From assembly GCA_016285575.1 (NCBI GenBank), contig JAEEQX010000002.1:1-64000 (forward strand): a DNA stretch of 64,000 bases. Reading direction: 5' to 3'. The position numbers and the translations under genes were made by a program. Shown one piece after another: positions 54,783 through 64,000 of the stretch; position 1 is the first letter of the stretch; each line of letters opens with the position of its first letter. Below the pieces are notes generated by a model, which saw only the letters and a list, made by a program, of their open reading frames with translations, had not been told where the DNA came from and did not search any database. This DNA comes from Lachnospiraceae bacterium. GTDB lineage: Bacteria; Bacillota; Clostridia; Lachnospirales; Lachnospiraceae.

Positions 54783-55691
54783 ATGGCAGATTTTAAAGAG
54801 GTCTTAAAGTCTAAGACCAATGAAGTTAATTCAATAATAGAACAGTTTGCATTCAAAGAAGAAGGCTATCAAAAGAGAGTATTCGAGGCTATGAACTATT
54901 CTTTCATAGCGCCCGGCAAAAGACTCAGACCTATGATAGTTCTTGAAACTTACAGACTATTCGGTGGGAATGATATCAAGACTGTCGCACCTTTTATGGC
55001 TGCAATCGAAATGATACATACATATTCCCTTATACATGATGATCTTCCGGCTATGGACAATGATGATTACAGACGTGGAAGATTAACCAATCACAAGGTA
55101 TTTGATGAAGCCACAGCCATACTTGCGGGAGACGGGCTTCTTAATGCTGCATTTGAAACCATGTCCAATACAATGGTTGAATGTGGTGATAATGATACAT
55201 TAAAAAAGATGGTTAAGGCTAATGCAGTATTAGCGCTTAAAGCCGGCTCTTTCGGCATGATTGGCGGTCAGACAGTTGACCTAATGATGGAGCATAAAAA
55301 AGATGTGGATGAAGATACACTTCTTTTTATCCATAAATGTAAGACATCTGCTCTACTTGAAGCTTCCCTTATGATGGGAGCTATACTTGCAGGTGCTACA
55401 AAAGAAAACGTAGATGCACTCGAAGAAGCAGGCAGATACATAGGACTTGCATTCCAGATACAGGATGACATTCTCGATGTATGCGGAGATTCAGCTGTAC
55501 TTGGTAAGCCTGTTGGAAGTGACGAGAAGAATGAAAAGGTTACATACGTATCACTTAAGGGGCTAGAAACTGCAAAGAGTGAGCAGGAGATGTATACTAA
55601 AAAGGCTATGAATATTATTATGAACGCATCAGGTAAGGAAGAAAGCTTCTTATTGGATCTTGCCAAGAATCTGATGACGAGGGAAAAATAA
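54783..55691 (+). CDS. ispA: Polyprenyl diphosphate synthase (farnesyl/geranyl type)
   Basis: This 302-residue all-helical prenyltransferase condenses IPP with allylic diphosphates. The first Asp-rich motif is LIHDDLPAMDNDDYRRG (about 82-98), the second IQDDILDVCGDSAVLGKPVGSD (about 224-245). GKRLRPM is near residue 42. Two residues between the paired Asp motifs and the bacterial-type first motif suggest a farnesyl-length product, but chain length is not certain. It overlaps dxs by one base and lies with dxs in the isoprenoid part of the operon. Confidence 0.94.
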   Translation: MADFKEVLKSKTNEVNSIIEQFAFKEEGYQKRVFEAMNYSFIAPGKRLRPMIVLETYRLFGGNDIKTVAPFMAAIEMIHTYSLIHDDLPAMDNDDYRRGRLTNHKVFDEATAILAGDGLLNAAFETMSNTMVECGDNDTLKKMVKANAVLALKAGSFGMIGGQTVDLMMEHKKDVDEDTLLFIHKCKTSALLEASLMMGAILAGATKENVDALEEAGRYIGLAFQIQDDILDVCGDSAVLGKPVGSDEKNEKVTYVSLKGLETAKSEQEMYTKKAMNIIMNASGKEESFLLDLAKNLMTREK

Positions 55692-57556
55692 TGTACTTAG
55701 AGAAAATAAATAAGCCGAATGATATCAAGAGAATCAATAAGAATCATTGGTATGATTTGGCTGATGAGATAAGAGAATTTTTAATAGAATCAATATCCGA
55801 AACGGGCGGACACTTGGGAGCCAATCTTGGTACCGTAGAACTTACAATGGCGCTTCACCTTGTTTTGGATTTACCCACTGATAAAATCATATGGGACGTA
55901 GGACATCAAAGCTACACTCATAAGATATTAACAGGCAGACGTGACGGATTTTCATCACTTCGTAAGTACGGGGGTATAGCTGGTTTCCCAAAAACCAGCG
56001 AGAGTGATTGCGATGCATTCAATACAGGTCATTCATCCACATCCATATCAGCAGGCCTTGGTATGGCTATGGCGCGTACCATGAAGGGCGAAGATAATAC
56101 TATCGTATCCGTTATAGGTGATGGTGCATTAACAGGTGGTATGGCTTATGAAGCACTCAATAATGCTGGTAGAGCCAATACCAAGTTCATCATCATTCTT
56201 AATGATAACAACATGTCCATATCGGAAAATGTCGGTGGTGTGAGTCAATACCTCGATAATATCCGTACATCTGAGAAATACCTTGAACTCAAGGAAGGTG
56301 TTAAGGATAAGTTGTCCAATCTCAATAAAGGTAACGACATGATCGAAAAGATCAAGAGGGCTAAAAGAAACTTGAAGTCCTTCGTTGTGCCCGGTATGTA
56401 TTTTGAAGAGATGGGACTTACATATCTTGGACCTATCGACGGACATGATATTAACGGTATGGTAAAAGCTTTTAACGAAGCTAAGAGAATCAAGACTCCC
56501 GTTTTGGTTCATGTACTTACCAAAAAAGGAAAAGGATACTTGCCTGCAGAGAGACATCCTGCGAGATTCCACGGCGCAGTTCCTTTTGATATTGAGACAG
56601 GACTTCCCAAGAATAAAAAACTCAAGCCTGATTACACAGATGTGTTCTCTACTGTTATGTGTAAGATGGGCGAGAGAGATCCTGAATGCGTAGCGATTAC
56701 AGCTGCTATGCCTGATGGTACGGGACTTAAGAGATTCAAGAGTATGTATCCCGACAGATTCTTTGATGTCGGTATTGCAGAAGAACATGCGGTTACTTTT
56801 GCTGCAGGTCTTGCGATGGGCGGACTTAAGCCCATAGTATGTGTATACTCTTCATTCTTACAGCGTGCATTTGACCAGATTATTCATGATGTTTGTATTC
56901 AAAATCTTCATGTAATTTTTGCAATAGACAGAGCCGGACTTGTAGGCAGTGATGGTGAGACACATCAGGGTATATTTGATTTATCATATCTTTCAGCAAT
57001 TCCCAATATGTGCGTAATGGCCCCCAAGAATAAATGGGAATTATCGGATATGATTAAGTTCGCATTCAAGTATGAAGGTCCTATTGCAATCAGATATCCT
57101 CGTGGTACTGCATATGATGGATTATCAGAATTCAGAGCACCTATTGAATACGGTCAGGCTGAATGGATTAATAAGGAAAGCGGTATTTGTTTGATAGCTG
57201 TCGGCAGTATGGTTAAGACTGCAGTAGAAGTCAGAGAAAAACTTAAAGCTGCGGGTAAGGAAGTATCCATACTTAATGCGAGGTTCGTTAATCCTATCGA
57301 TAAAGAACTTATAAAAGAGGCTGTTAAGAGCCATTCACATATTGTAACGATGGAAGAGAATGTACTTTCGGGCGGATTTTGCGAGAGAGTATCATCATTC
57401 CTTGTTGAGGAAGGTCTTTTCGTTAATTACACACCGATTGCAATTCCTGATATGTATGTAGAGCACGGTAATGTGGACTTCCTTAAGAAAGAGATTGGCA
57501 TGGATGCCGATTCTATCTTTGAAAGAATTATGAAGGATCAAGAGGGATTAGGGTGA
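55691..57556 (+). CDS. dxs: 1-deoxy-D-xylulose-5-phosphate synthase
   Basis: DXS makes DXP from pyruvate and glyceraldehyde 3-phosphate, the first step of the non-mevalonate pathway. It has 621 residues. Thiamine-diphosphate binding motifs include GGHLGANLGTVELTMALH (about 39-56), VGHQSYTHKILTGR, and GDGALTGGMAYEALNNAG (about 148-165) with the following NDNNMSIS. The second domain carries the catalytic Glu in DVGIAEEHAVTFAAG (about 362-376), then DRAGLVGSDGETHQG. A transketolase C-terminal domain completes it. ispH and ispA in this window supply other steps. Confidence 0.97.
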   Translation: MYLEKINKPNDIKRINKNHWYDLADEIREFLIESISETGGHLGANLGTVELTMALHLVLDLPTDKIIWDVGHQSYTHKILTGRRDGFSSLRKYGGIAGFPKTSESDCDAFNTGHSSTSISAGLGMAMARTMKGEDNTIVSVIGDGALTGGMAYEALNNAGRANTKFIIILNDNNMSISENVGGVSQYLDNIRTSEKYLELKEGVKDKLSNLNKGNDMIEKIKRAKRNLKSFVVPGMYFEEMGLTYLGPIDGHDINGMVKAFNEAKRIKTPVLVHVLTKKGKGYLPAERHPARFHGAVPFDIETGLPKNKKLKPDYTDVFSTVMCKMGERDPECVAITAAMPDGTGLKRFKSMYPDRFFDVGIAEEHAVTFAAGLAMGGLKPIVCVYSSFLQRAFDQIIHDVCIQNLHVIFAIDRAGLVGSDGETHQGIFDLSYLSAIPNMCVMAPKNKWELSDMIKFAFKYEGPIAIRYPRGTAYDGLSEFRAPIEYGQAEWINKESGICLIAVGSMVKTAVEVREKLKAAGKEVSILNARFVNPIDKELIKEAVKSHSHIVTMEENVLSGGFCERVSSFLVEEGLFVNYTPIAIPDMYVEHGNVDFLKKEIGMDADSIFERIMKDQEGLG

Positions 57557-58407
57557 AAGAACGCCTTGATGTATTATTGGTGAATAAAGGCCTTGCTCAA
57601 TCGAGAGAAAAAGCCAAGGCACTTATAATGAGTGGCATCGTATATGTTGACGGTCAAAAAGAAGATAAGGCCGGTTCTACATTCGACGAGAACGCACCTA
57701 TCGAAGTAAGAGGCGAGACATTAAAATATGTCTCAAGAGGTGGTCTTAAACTAGATAAGGCTGTTACTGTATTCAATCTTAAGTTTGATGATTATACATG
57801 CCTTGATATAGGTGCATCCACAGGCGGATTTACAGATTGCATGCTTCAAAACGGTGCATCAAAAGTGTATTCCGTAGATGTTGGCCACGGACAACTTGAT
57901 TGGAAGTTACGTAACGATGACAGAGTCATCTGCATGGAAAAATGCAACTTTAGATATGTAACAAAAGAAAACATACCTGAGGATATTGATTTTGCAGCTA
58001 CCGATGTATCTTTTATATCATTAACCAAGATACTTCCTGTTGCATATACCTTGTTAAAAGAACACTCATTGATGGTATGTCTTATTAAGCCTCAGTTTGA
58101 AACCGAAAAAGAAAAGGTTGGCAAAAAGGGCGTAGTAAGAGATCCTGAGGTTCATAAAGAAGTAGTCAAAAAGATAATTGATTTTTGCAAGGAGATTAAC
58201 TTTAATGTCAAAGCATTGGATTATTCTCCGATAAAAGGTCCCGAGGGCAATATAGAGTATCTTTTGCTTATTGAAAAAGTATCCGAAGAAGAGATGAATG
58301 ATACAACATTTGATGTTGTATATTCCGATAAATCTTACAAGGATGAGAAAGCATTAATTGATGCTGTAGTAAGTGCATCCCATGATAGTCTTAAGAGTAA
58401 CGCGTAG
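57553..58407 (+). CDS. tlyA: TlyA family rRNA 2'-O-methyltransferase
   Basis: This 284-residue protein has an N-terminal S4 domain (LDVLLVNKGLAQSREKAKALIMSG) and an FtsJ-like methyltransferase domain. The domain shows the SAM motif CLDIGASTGGFTDCMLQNGA (about 85-104), VGHGQLDWKLRNDDRV, and KPQFETEKEKVGKKGVVRDP near 178. The TlyA family 2'-O-methylates cytidines of 16S and/or 23S rRNA, the target in this species being unknown. The start is GTG 57553, overlapping dxs by four bases. Confidence 0.92.
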   Translation: MKERLDVLLVNKGLAQSREKAKALIMSGIVYVDGQKEDKAGSTFDENAPIEVRGETLKYVSRGGLKLDKAVTVFNLKFDDYTCLDIGASTGGFTDCMLQNGASKVYSVDVGHGQLDWKLRNDDRVICMEKCNFRYVTKENIPEDIDFAATDVSFISLTKILPVAYTLLKEHSLMVCLIKPQFETEKEKVGKKGVVRDPEVHKEVVKKIIDFCKEINFNVKALDYSPIKGPEGNIEYLLLIEKVSEEEMNDTTFDVVYSDKSYKDEKALIDAVVSASHDSLKSNA

Positions 58408-58427
58408 TCAAATAATGGAGAATGATT

Positions 58428-59273
58428 ATGAGAGTTCTTGCATGCGTTAATCCTTATAAGGATAAGGATTATAAGGTCTACAATCAGATAAGAGAATATC
58501 TGTCACGCAAAGGTGTTGAGGTATCCAATCCCATGACTGTTAACAGGGAAGAAAATATTTCTGTGAGTGACACCGAGGGATATGATGTTGTTATCGTACT
58601 TGGTGGTGACGGTACTCTTATGCGTGTTGCCAAGCAGTGCTCTACGCTTAATCTTCCGATACTTGGTATCAACTTAGGCCATGTAGGTTTCCTTGCACAG
58701 ACCAATGTTGATGGTATGGAAAAAGCACTCGACAGACTTGTTGAAAAAGATTATCTTCTCGAAAAGAGAATGATGCTTAACGGCAAGGTATATAGAGATG
58801 GCAAGTTAATATTTGAGAGCAATTCGCTCAATGATGTATGTATCAACAGAGGTGGTATGCTCCAGATACTTAACTATGACATTTCGGTTAATGATATGTT
58901 CCTTAAGTCCTATGCCGCAGATGGTGTAATCATATCAACTCCTACAGGCTCGACAGGATATAACTTATCAGCCGGAGGCCCCATAGTAGAGCCCGCTGCT
59001 GAGATGCTTCTTATTACTCCAATAGCTGCTCATTCATTCATGAATAGAAGTATTCTTTTTAAGGCAACGGATATTATTAAGATTACTATCGGAGAACCTC
59101 ATGATGCATCCGTTGGACAGACGGTTATAGCGCATTTTGACGGAGCCGAGAGGATTGATCTTAATTCCAATGATGAGCTTATTATTTCAAAAGCTGATGC
59201 GTGCGTTGACTTTATTCAGATGAATAATGTTAATTTCTTAGAGACTCTTAACAGGAAACTGAAAGAGAATTAA
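58428..59273 (+). CDS. nadK: NAD kinase
   Basis: NadK phosphorylates NAD to NADP. It has 281 residues. The nucleotide-binding VVIVLGGDGTLMRVAKQ (about 53-69) with the GGDG motif, LGINLGHVGFLAQ, NDVCINRGG, and the NAD-binding DGVIISTPTGSTGYNLSAGGP (about 165-185) are all present. ATG 58428 has GGAG eight bases upstream; an in-frame ATG at 58422 is too near that site. In many Firmicutes argR follows nadK, but here recN comes next without it. Confidence 0.95.
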   Translation: MRVLACVNPYKDKDYKVYNQIREYLSRKGVEVSNPMTVNREENISVSDTEGYDVVIVLGGDGTLMRVAKQCSTLNLPILGINLGHVGFLAQTNVDGMEKALDRLVEKDYLLEKRMMLNGKVYRDGKLIFESNSLNDVCINRGGMLQILNYDISVNDMFLKSYAADGVIISTPTGSTGYNLSAGGPIVEPAAEMLLITPIAAHSFMNRSILFKATDIIKITIGEPHDASVGQTVIAHFDGAERIDLNSNDELIISKADACVDFIQMNNVNFLETLNRKLKEN

Positions 59274-59303
59274 TTGTGATGAGAAGGTGCAAAAGGAGAG
59301 AGT

Positions 59304-60986
59304 ATGCTTTTAAACTTACATGTTAAAAATTTTGCGCTGATTGATGAGATAGATATTGATTTTAATGAAGGACTTAACATCTTAACCGGTGAGACCGGTG
59401 CCGGTAAGTCCGTTATTTTAGGCTCTCTTAATATCGCAATGGGAGCCAAGGCAGAAAAAGATATCATAAGAACAGGATGCGAATTCGCATTGGTTGAGGT
59501 ACTTTTTTCTGTTGATGAAGATACTAAGAATTTTTTGACTGATATGGGTGTATCTTTTGAAGATGATACTCTTTTGGTTCAAAGAAAGATTATGCCCGCT
59601 CGTAACGTATTCAAGGTTAACGGCGAGACATTCAATGCTTCTTTTGTTCGTTCTGTTTCGGAACTTCTTATTGATGTATATGGACAGCACGATTATCAAA
59701 ATCTTTTGAATTCCAAGAATCACATTGATATATTTGATTCTTATCTTGGAGATTCTTTTGATCAATCCCTTAATGACTATAAGAATACATATAAAGAGTA
59801 TCTTAGCATAAAAAAAGAACTCGATGCGCCTCTTATTGACGACCAGGCCAGAGAAAGAGAGATTGCTCTATTAGAGTACCAGATTAATGAGATAGAAGAG
59901 GCTTCGCTTAAGGCTGATGAAGAAGAGAATGTTGAGACGAGACTTAAGGTATTGGAAAATGCATCCAAGATTCAAGGCAGTCTTGGCACAATCAATAACC
60001 TTATCTCGGGTGAGTATTCTTCCGCATCAGGAAGCGTGGATGAAGCATTAAGAGAACTTTCAGGCATATCGCATTTTGATGATAACCTTGAGAAACTTTG
60101 CGATACTCTCAACAGTATATCCGAGATGCTTACAGACTTCTCTCGTGAAGCGGACGATCTCTATAACGAGTATTCTCCTGACGAGAGCGAACTAAACACA
60201 TTAAGAGAGAGATACGAACTTATCAATGATCTCGAGAGAAAGTACGGCCGTACCATCGAAGAAGTATTAAAATATCACGATGATAAAGAGACTGAGCTGA
60301 ACGAACTCAGAGACTTAAAAGACGTAAGAGAAAAACTCGAAAAAGACTTTGACAGATGTAAGGATGATTTGGCTAAGAAAGCTGATAAGATAAGCTCTCT
60401 TAGAAAGAAAGCAACTGCTTCATTTAATGCATCCATAGAAGAGAGCCTTAAGGACTTAAACTTCAACCAGAGTAAGTTCGAGGTTAATATAACAGATACA
60501 GCAGATTATACCAATATGGGTAAGGATAATGTGAAGTTCACCATATCCGTTAACCCCGGAGAAGCCTTAAAGGCGTTGGAAAGTGTGTCAAGCGGTGGAG
60601 AATTATCAAGAATCATGCTTGCTCTTAAGACTGTATCTGCATCAAGCGATGAAGTAAAGACCATGATTTTTGACGAGATTGATGCCGGCATCTCAGGAAC
60701 TACCGCATGGCAGGTGGCTAAGAAGCTTGCGTTATTATCCAAGTCACATCAAGTTATATGTATTACACATCTTCAGCAGATTGCATCTATGGCGGATGCA
60801 CATTTTAAGATTGAAAAAGAAGTTACGGATGATGAGAGAACGTCAACTTATATCAATCTTCTTGATAAGGACGGAGAGATTGCTGAGATATCCAGAATGC
60901 TTGGTGATGAGCAGGCTTCCGATACATTCAAGGATAATGCTTTAGAGATAAAAAAACGAGCGCTTGATTACAAAAAGACTATATAA
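59304..60986 (+). CDS. recN: DNA repair protein RecN
   Basis: RecN is an SMC-like ATPase for double-strand break repair. It has 560 residues. Walker A ILTGETGAGKSVILGSLN lies at about 26-43 and the Q-loop region VDVYGQHDYQNLLNS near 125. Two coiled-coil arms flank the centre. The C-terminal signature VSSGGELSRIMLALK lies near 432, with Walker B MIFDEIDAGISGTTAWQVAKKL near 453. The length is usual. AAAGGAG precedes ATG 59304. No LexA box is visible in its short upstream gap. Confidence 0.96.
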   Translation: MLLNLHVKNFALIDEIDIDFNEGLNILTGETGAGKSVILGSLNIAMGAKAEKDIIRTGCEFALVEVLFSVDEDTKNFLTDMGVSFEDDTLLVQRKIMPARNVFKVNGETFNASFVRSVSELLIDVYGQHDYQNLLNSKNHIDIFDSYLGDSFDQSLNDYKNTYKEYLSIKKELDAPLIDDQAREREIALLEYQINEIEEASLKADEEENVETRLKVLENASKIQGSLGTINNLISGEYSSASGSVDEALRELSGISHFDDNLEKLCDTLNSISEMLTDFSREADDLYNEYSPDESELNTLRERYELINDLERKYGRTIEEVLKYHDDKETELNELRDLKDVREKLEKDFDRCKDDLAKKADKISSLRKKATASFNASIEESLKDLNFNQSKFEVNITDTADYTNMGKDNVKFTISVNPGEALKALESVSSGGELSRIMLALKTVSASSDEVKTMIFDEIDAGISGTTAWQVAKKLALLSKSHQVICITHLQQIASMADAHFKIEKEVTDDERTSTYINLLDKDGEIAEISRMLGDEQASDTFKDNALEIKKRALDYKKTI

Positions 60987-61008
60987 AAATCTTTTATAAA
61001 AACGGAAT

Positions 61009-61029
61009 ATATAGTATAATATACTATAT
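61009..61029 (+). promoter_or_regulatory. glgA promoter with overlapping palindrome
   Basis: TATAAT at 61015-61020 lies within the inverted repeat ATATAGTAT (61009-61017), AAT, ATACTATAT (61021-61029). The best -35 is weak (TTTTAT). The palindrome covers the -10 and the transcription start, a position suited to a repressor, though AT-rich palindromes can be fortuitous. Confidence 0.5.
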
Positions 61030-61085
61030 TTTAATTGGATAATCCGATACATATAGATTTCCAATTAACTTTCTGGAGGGTTTAC

Positions 61086-62531
61086 ATGAAAAATATCTTA
61101 TTTGTCGCATCCGAAGGTGTACCTTTTATCAAGACCGGTGGTCTTGCGGATGTAGTAGGTTCCTTACCGAAGTACGTTGACAAGCGTTACTTTGATATCC
61201 GTGTAATGATTCCCAAATACACTTGCATACCCCAGGAATTAAAGGATTTGATGGTCTACAAGACCTCTTTCTACATGGATTTCCACTGGAAGAATGAATA
61301 CGTAGGTATACTTGAAGCTGAAGTTGATGGCGTTAAGTATTATTTCATTGACAATGAGTCAAAGTTCGGCGGTTTTCATCCTTACAGTTCCAACGTATAT
61401 GATGATATTGAGAAGTTCGCATTTTTCTCAAAAGCAGCTCTCTCAGCAATGCCTTTACTTGATTTCAGACCTGACATCATTCATTGCCACGATTGGCAGA
61501 CAGGTCTTATCCCTGTATATCTCAGAGAGAGATTTCAGGGCAACGAATTTTTCCACGGTATTAAGTCAGTTATGACAATACATAACCTTAAGTTCCAGGG
61601 CAAGTGGGACGTACCTGCAGTTAAGGATATAACAGGATTACCTGATTATTTCTTTACACCTGATAAGCTTGAGGCATATAAGAATGCTAACCTCTTAAAG
61701 GGCGGTCTTGTTTATGCAGATGCTATTACAACAGTATCTGAGACATATGCCAAGGAGATTATGACGCCGTTCTACGGCGAGAGCTTGGATGGATTGCTTC
61801 GTGCAAGAGAGAGCGATGTGAGAGGTATCGTTAACGGTATCGATTACAAGGATTATGATCCCAGTGTAGATAAGTATATCGACTTTAAGTATAATCCTCA
61901 GAATTTCAGAAAAGAAAAGATTAAGAATAAGCGTAAGCTCCAACATGATCTTGGACTTGAAGAAAACGACAAGATTATGATGATTGGTATAGTATCAAGG
62001 CTTACAGATCAAAAGGGCTTTGACTTAATAGCGTATATCATGGATGAACTTTGCCAGGATGCTGTTCAGATTGTTGTACTCGGTACAGGAGATGAACAGT
62101 ACGAGAATATGTTCAGACATTTTGATTGGAAGTATAACAACAAGGTATCTGCTAACATCTATTACTCAGAATCCATGAGCCATAAGATATATGCAGCATG
62201 TGATGCATTCCTTATGCCTTCGCTCTTTGAGCCTTGCGGTTTATCACAGTTAATGGCTTTAAGATATGGTACAATTCCTATCGTAAGAGAGACAGGTGGA
62301 CTTAAGGATACTGTAGAACCTTACAACGAATACGAATCTAAGGGTACCGGATTTAGCTTCGTCAATTACAATGCACATGAGATGCTTGGCACAATCCGTT
62401 ACGCCGAAAAGATATATTACGACAGAAAACGTGAATGGAATAAGATGATTGACAGAGCAATGGCAGTCGACTTCTCCTGGAGCGTATCTGCCAACAAATA
62501 CCAGGAGATGTATGACTGGTTGATTGGATAA
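61086..62531 (+). CDS. glgA: Glycogen synthase
   Basis: This GT5 enzyme elongates alpha-1,4-glucan from ADP-glucose. It has 481 residues. The N-terminal KTGGLADVVGSLPK (about 15-28) binds the nucleotide sugar. Also present are PDIIHCHDWQTGLIPVYL (about 129-146), the NGIDYKDYDP segment near 250, MIGIVSRLTDQKGFDLI (about 299-315), and the C-terminal FEPCGLSQLMALRYGTIPIVRETGGL (in two parts, about 380-405). GGAGG lies ahead of ATG 61086. An upstream in-frame ATG has no ribosome site. It implies glycogen storage; other glg genes are not in view. Confidence 0.96.
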   Translation: MKNILFVASEGVPFIKTGGLADVVGSLPKYVDKRYFDIRVMIPKYTCIPQELKDLMVYKTSFYMDFHWKNEYVGILEAEVDGVKYYFIDNESKFGGFHPYSSNVYDDIEKFAFFSKAALSAMPLLDFRPDIIHCHDWQTGLIPVYLRERFQGNEFFHGIKSVMTIHNLKFQGKWDVPAVKDITGLPDYFFTPDKLEAYKNANLLKGGLVYADAITTVSETYAKEIMTPFYGESLDGLLRARESDVRGIVNGIDYKDYDPSVDKYIDFKYNPQNFRKEKIKNKRKLQHDLGLEENDKIMMIGIVSRLTDQKGFDLIAYIMDELCQDAVQIVVLGTGDEQYENMFRHFDWKYNNKVSANIYYSESMSHKIYAACDAFLMPSLFEPCGLSQLMALRYGTIPIVRETGGLKDTVEPYNEYESKGTGFSFVNYNAHEMLGTIRYAEKIYYDRKREWNKMIDRAMAVDFSWSVSANKYQEMYDWLIG

Positions 62532-62533
62532 TA

Positions 62534-64000
62534 ATGGCATACGATGGTTTTTGCATAAGAAGAATAGTTAATGAATATAACACCATGCTTACTGATGGCA
62601 AGATATCAAAGATTCAAGTCATCAATAAGTATGATGTTATTTTTACTGTCAAAAAAGGGTCTGATACATACAATGTTTTCGCGTCAGCCAATCCTTCCAT
62701 GGCATATACATATATCACTGATAAAAAGATTGAGGCACCCAAGAATGCGCTTAATTTTTGCATGGTGCTTCGTAAGTATATAGCCAACGGTAAGATTATT
62801 AAGGTTACTCAGGATGGCAATGAGAGAATAATCGCTTTTCATATAGAGCATATGAACGAGATGGGCGATAAGAGTATCAAAAAACTCGTTCTTGAATTGA
62901 TGGGTAAGCATAGTAATATCATTCTCGTAGATGAAAACGGTCTTGTACTTGATAGTATTAAGCGTATTAATTCACTGATGAGTTCTCTTCGTGAAGTTTT
63001 ACCCGGTAAAGAATACAGATTCCCTTTTGATGAGAGAAAATATAATCCTTATGATGATTCGTTAGATTTAAAAGATACTCTTAAGAAACTCTTTGATAAA
63101 GCTAAGGAAGAAGATAATACCAAAGCATCCACAGTGTTCATTAATTCTTTTGAAGGCGTTTCCAAGCCTTTTGCAAAAGAAGTATTAACACGTTCCGGAT
63201 TAAAGGATTCGTCCGTATCAGATTTACAGATTGATGATCTAAACAATATCACTGACAATTTCATTAATCTTATCAATGAGATTGATAATTCCAATGAAGT
63301 ATATCTATATTCAACAGGCAACGAATATAAGGACTTTTCCATGTGCTCTTATAAGTCACTTGAGACTTACGAAAGCAGTGTAAGAGATAACTTGGTATTT
63401 ACACTTTTTGATTATTACGGTGATAAGCAAAAGAAAAATGATGTTCTTCAAAAGGCTAAGGATATAACACATATTCTTGAGTCCCAGTTAACCAGGGATA
63501 AAAAGAAATACTCTGAATGGCAGGATGAATTAAAGGCGTGTGAAAATAAGGATGAAGCCAGAATAAAAGGTGAACTCTTAAAGGCGTATGCATATAATCT
63601 TAAGCCTGCAAAAGAAGTAACTGTGCTTAATTACTACGATAATACCGATGTTAAGATCGAACTTGATGAGACACTTAGTATTATCGAGAACTCGAATAAG
63701 TATTTTAACGAGTATCAAAAGCAAAAACGAAGAGAAGAAAAATTAAAGACTCTTATCGAAGAAGTTGAAGATAATATTACATTCCTCGAAGACAATCTTT
63801 TATATATTTCTTTATCAGAAAACTCAGCAGACCTTGATGAGATTAGAACTTCACTTGCTGAGAGAGGTCTAATTAAAAAGAGTGCCGTTAAGAAAAAGAG
63901 TGTTAAAGGTAAATACAAACATTACGTATTTATGGATAATTATCATATCTTTGTAGGTAAGAACAATATCCAAAATGAGGAACTCACATTCAAGACTGCA
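62534..64000 (+). CDS. rqcH: Rqc2/RqcH-type NFACT protein, 3' end missing
   Basis: The frame is open to the end of the window, giving 489 residues without a stop. The N terminus MAYDGFCIRRIVNEYN and the following KISKIQVINKYD match the NFACT-N domain. HIEHMNEMGDKSIKKLVLELMGKHSNIIL at about 98-126 is the family's conserved core. A long coiled coil lies at about 290-430. KYKHYVFMDNYHIFVGKNN near the end starts the NFACT-R domain. RqcH recruits tRNA-Ala to obstructed 50S subunits for C-terminal Ala tailing. It is also called fibronectin-binding protein A in older annotation. It begins two bases after the glgA stop. Confidence 0.9.
   Translation, partial: MAYDGFCIRRIVNEYNTMLTDGKISKIQVINKYDVIFTVKKGSDTYNVFASANPSMAYTYITDKKIEAPKNALNFCMVLRKYIANGKIIKVTQDGNERIIAFHIEHMNEMGDKSIKKLVLELMGKHSNIILVDENGLVLDSIKRINSLMSSLREVLPGKEYRFPFDERKYNPYDDSLDLKDTLKKLFDKAKEEDNTKASTVFINSFEGVSKPFAKEVLTRSGLKDSSVSDLQIDDLNNITDNFINLINEIDNSNEVYLYSTGNEYKDFSMCSYKSLETYESSVRDNLVFTLFDYYGDKQKKNDVLQKAKDITHILESQLTRDKKKYSEWQDELKACENKDEARIKGELLKAYAYNLKPAKEVTVLNYYDNTDVKIELDETLSIIENSNKYFNEYQKQKRREEKLKTLIEEVEDNITFLEDNLLYISLSENSADLDEIRTSLAERGLIKKSAVKKKSVKGKYKHYVFMDNYHIFVGKNNIQNEELTFKTA

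Noticed and set aside
56129..56788. 219-codon open frame on the minus strand
   Set aside because: It lies wholly inside dxs, whose motifs are intact on the plus strand; no ribosome site or family match.

Overview
The window reads as chromosome of a low-to-moderate GC anaerobic Firmicute, most likely a Lachnospiraceae (Butyrivibrio/Roseburia-type) bacterium. The reasons are a clostridial rnfCDGEAB order, a biotin-dependent Na+ decarboxylase, a DUF5688 protein of the type common in that family, TTG/GTG starts behind strong AGGAGG sites, and a tRNA gene without encoded CCA. This is family recognition by eye, not a database result. Nearly all of it is housekeeping sequence. I see no phage, insertion sequence, CRISPR array or rRNA, and no gene-free stretch longer than 300 bases.

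Layout. 1-3132: biotin carrier (partial), beta and alpha subunits of an oxaloacetate-decarboxylase-type sodium pump, with a strongly structured 200-base spacer before alpha. 3395-7620: a BaiN-family flavoprotein, cmk, ispH and rpsA (ispH and rpsA overlap). 7756-9746: a CheR methyltransferase facing an RNase H-fold nuclease. 9880-16060: the Rnf ferredoxin:NAD+ ion pump, convergent with apbE, whose product attaches its covalent FMN. 16161-26207: a degenerate GH25 protein, efp, DUF5688, tRNA-Arg followed by an SH3 protein, rluF-ligA-metA, and a three-gene unit of rhomboid-like, truncated sigma-like and unknown proteins. 26264-34879: an EAL phosphodiesterase with a cytoplasmic beta-helix, an M16C peptidase, a DUF4349 lipoprotein, era and recO. 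35026-39334: glyS and ppdK. 39428-44655: an SOS-type Y-family polymerase with a YolD-like partner, a degenerate MocR regulator and an HD-GYP protein. 44657-51058: DUF2225, rpsO, pnp, deoB and prfC. 51059-62531: a transglutaminase, then asp23-nusB-xseA-xseB-ispA-dxs-tlyA-nadK-recN, then glgA. 62534-64000: rqcH, cut by the window end.

How it fits together. The sodium decarboxylase, pyruvate phosphate dikinase and Rnf suggest energy conservation around the PEP/pyruvate/oxaloacetate node and ferredoxin. glgA implies glycogen storage. ispH, ispA and dxs give three steps of the non-mevalonate isoprenoid route. Two c-di-GMP phosphodiesterase-type proteins and CheR point to motility or surface signalling.

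The observations I rate highest are the EAL/beta-helix fusion, the LexA-box promoter that would give a leaderless polymerase mRNA, the long inverted repeat bracketing the rnf promoter, the catalytically dead MocR and GH25 proteins, the sigma-like protein without DNA-recognition regions, and the rnf terminator buried in the antisense of apbE.
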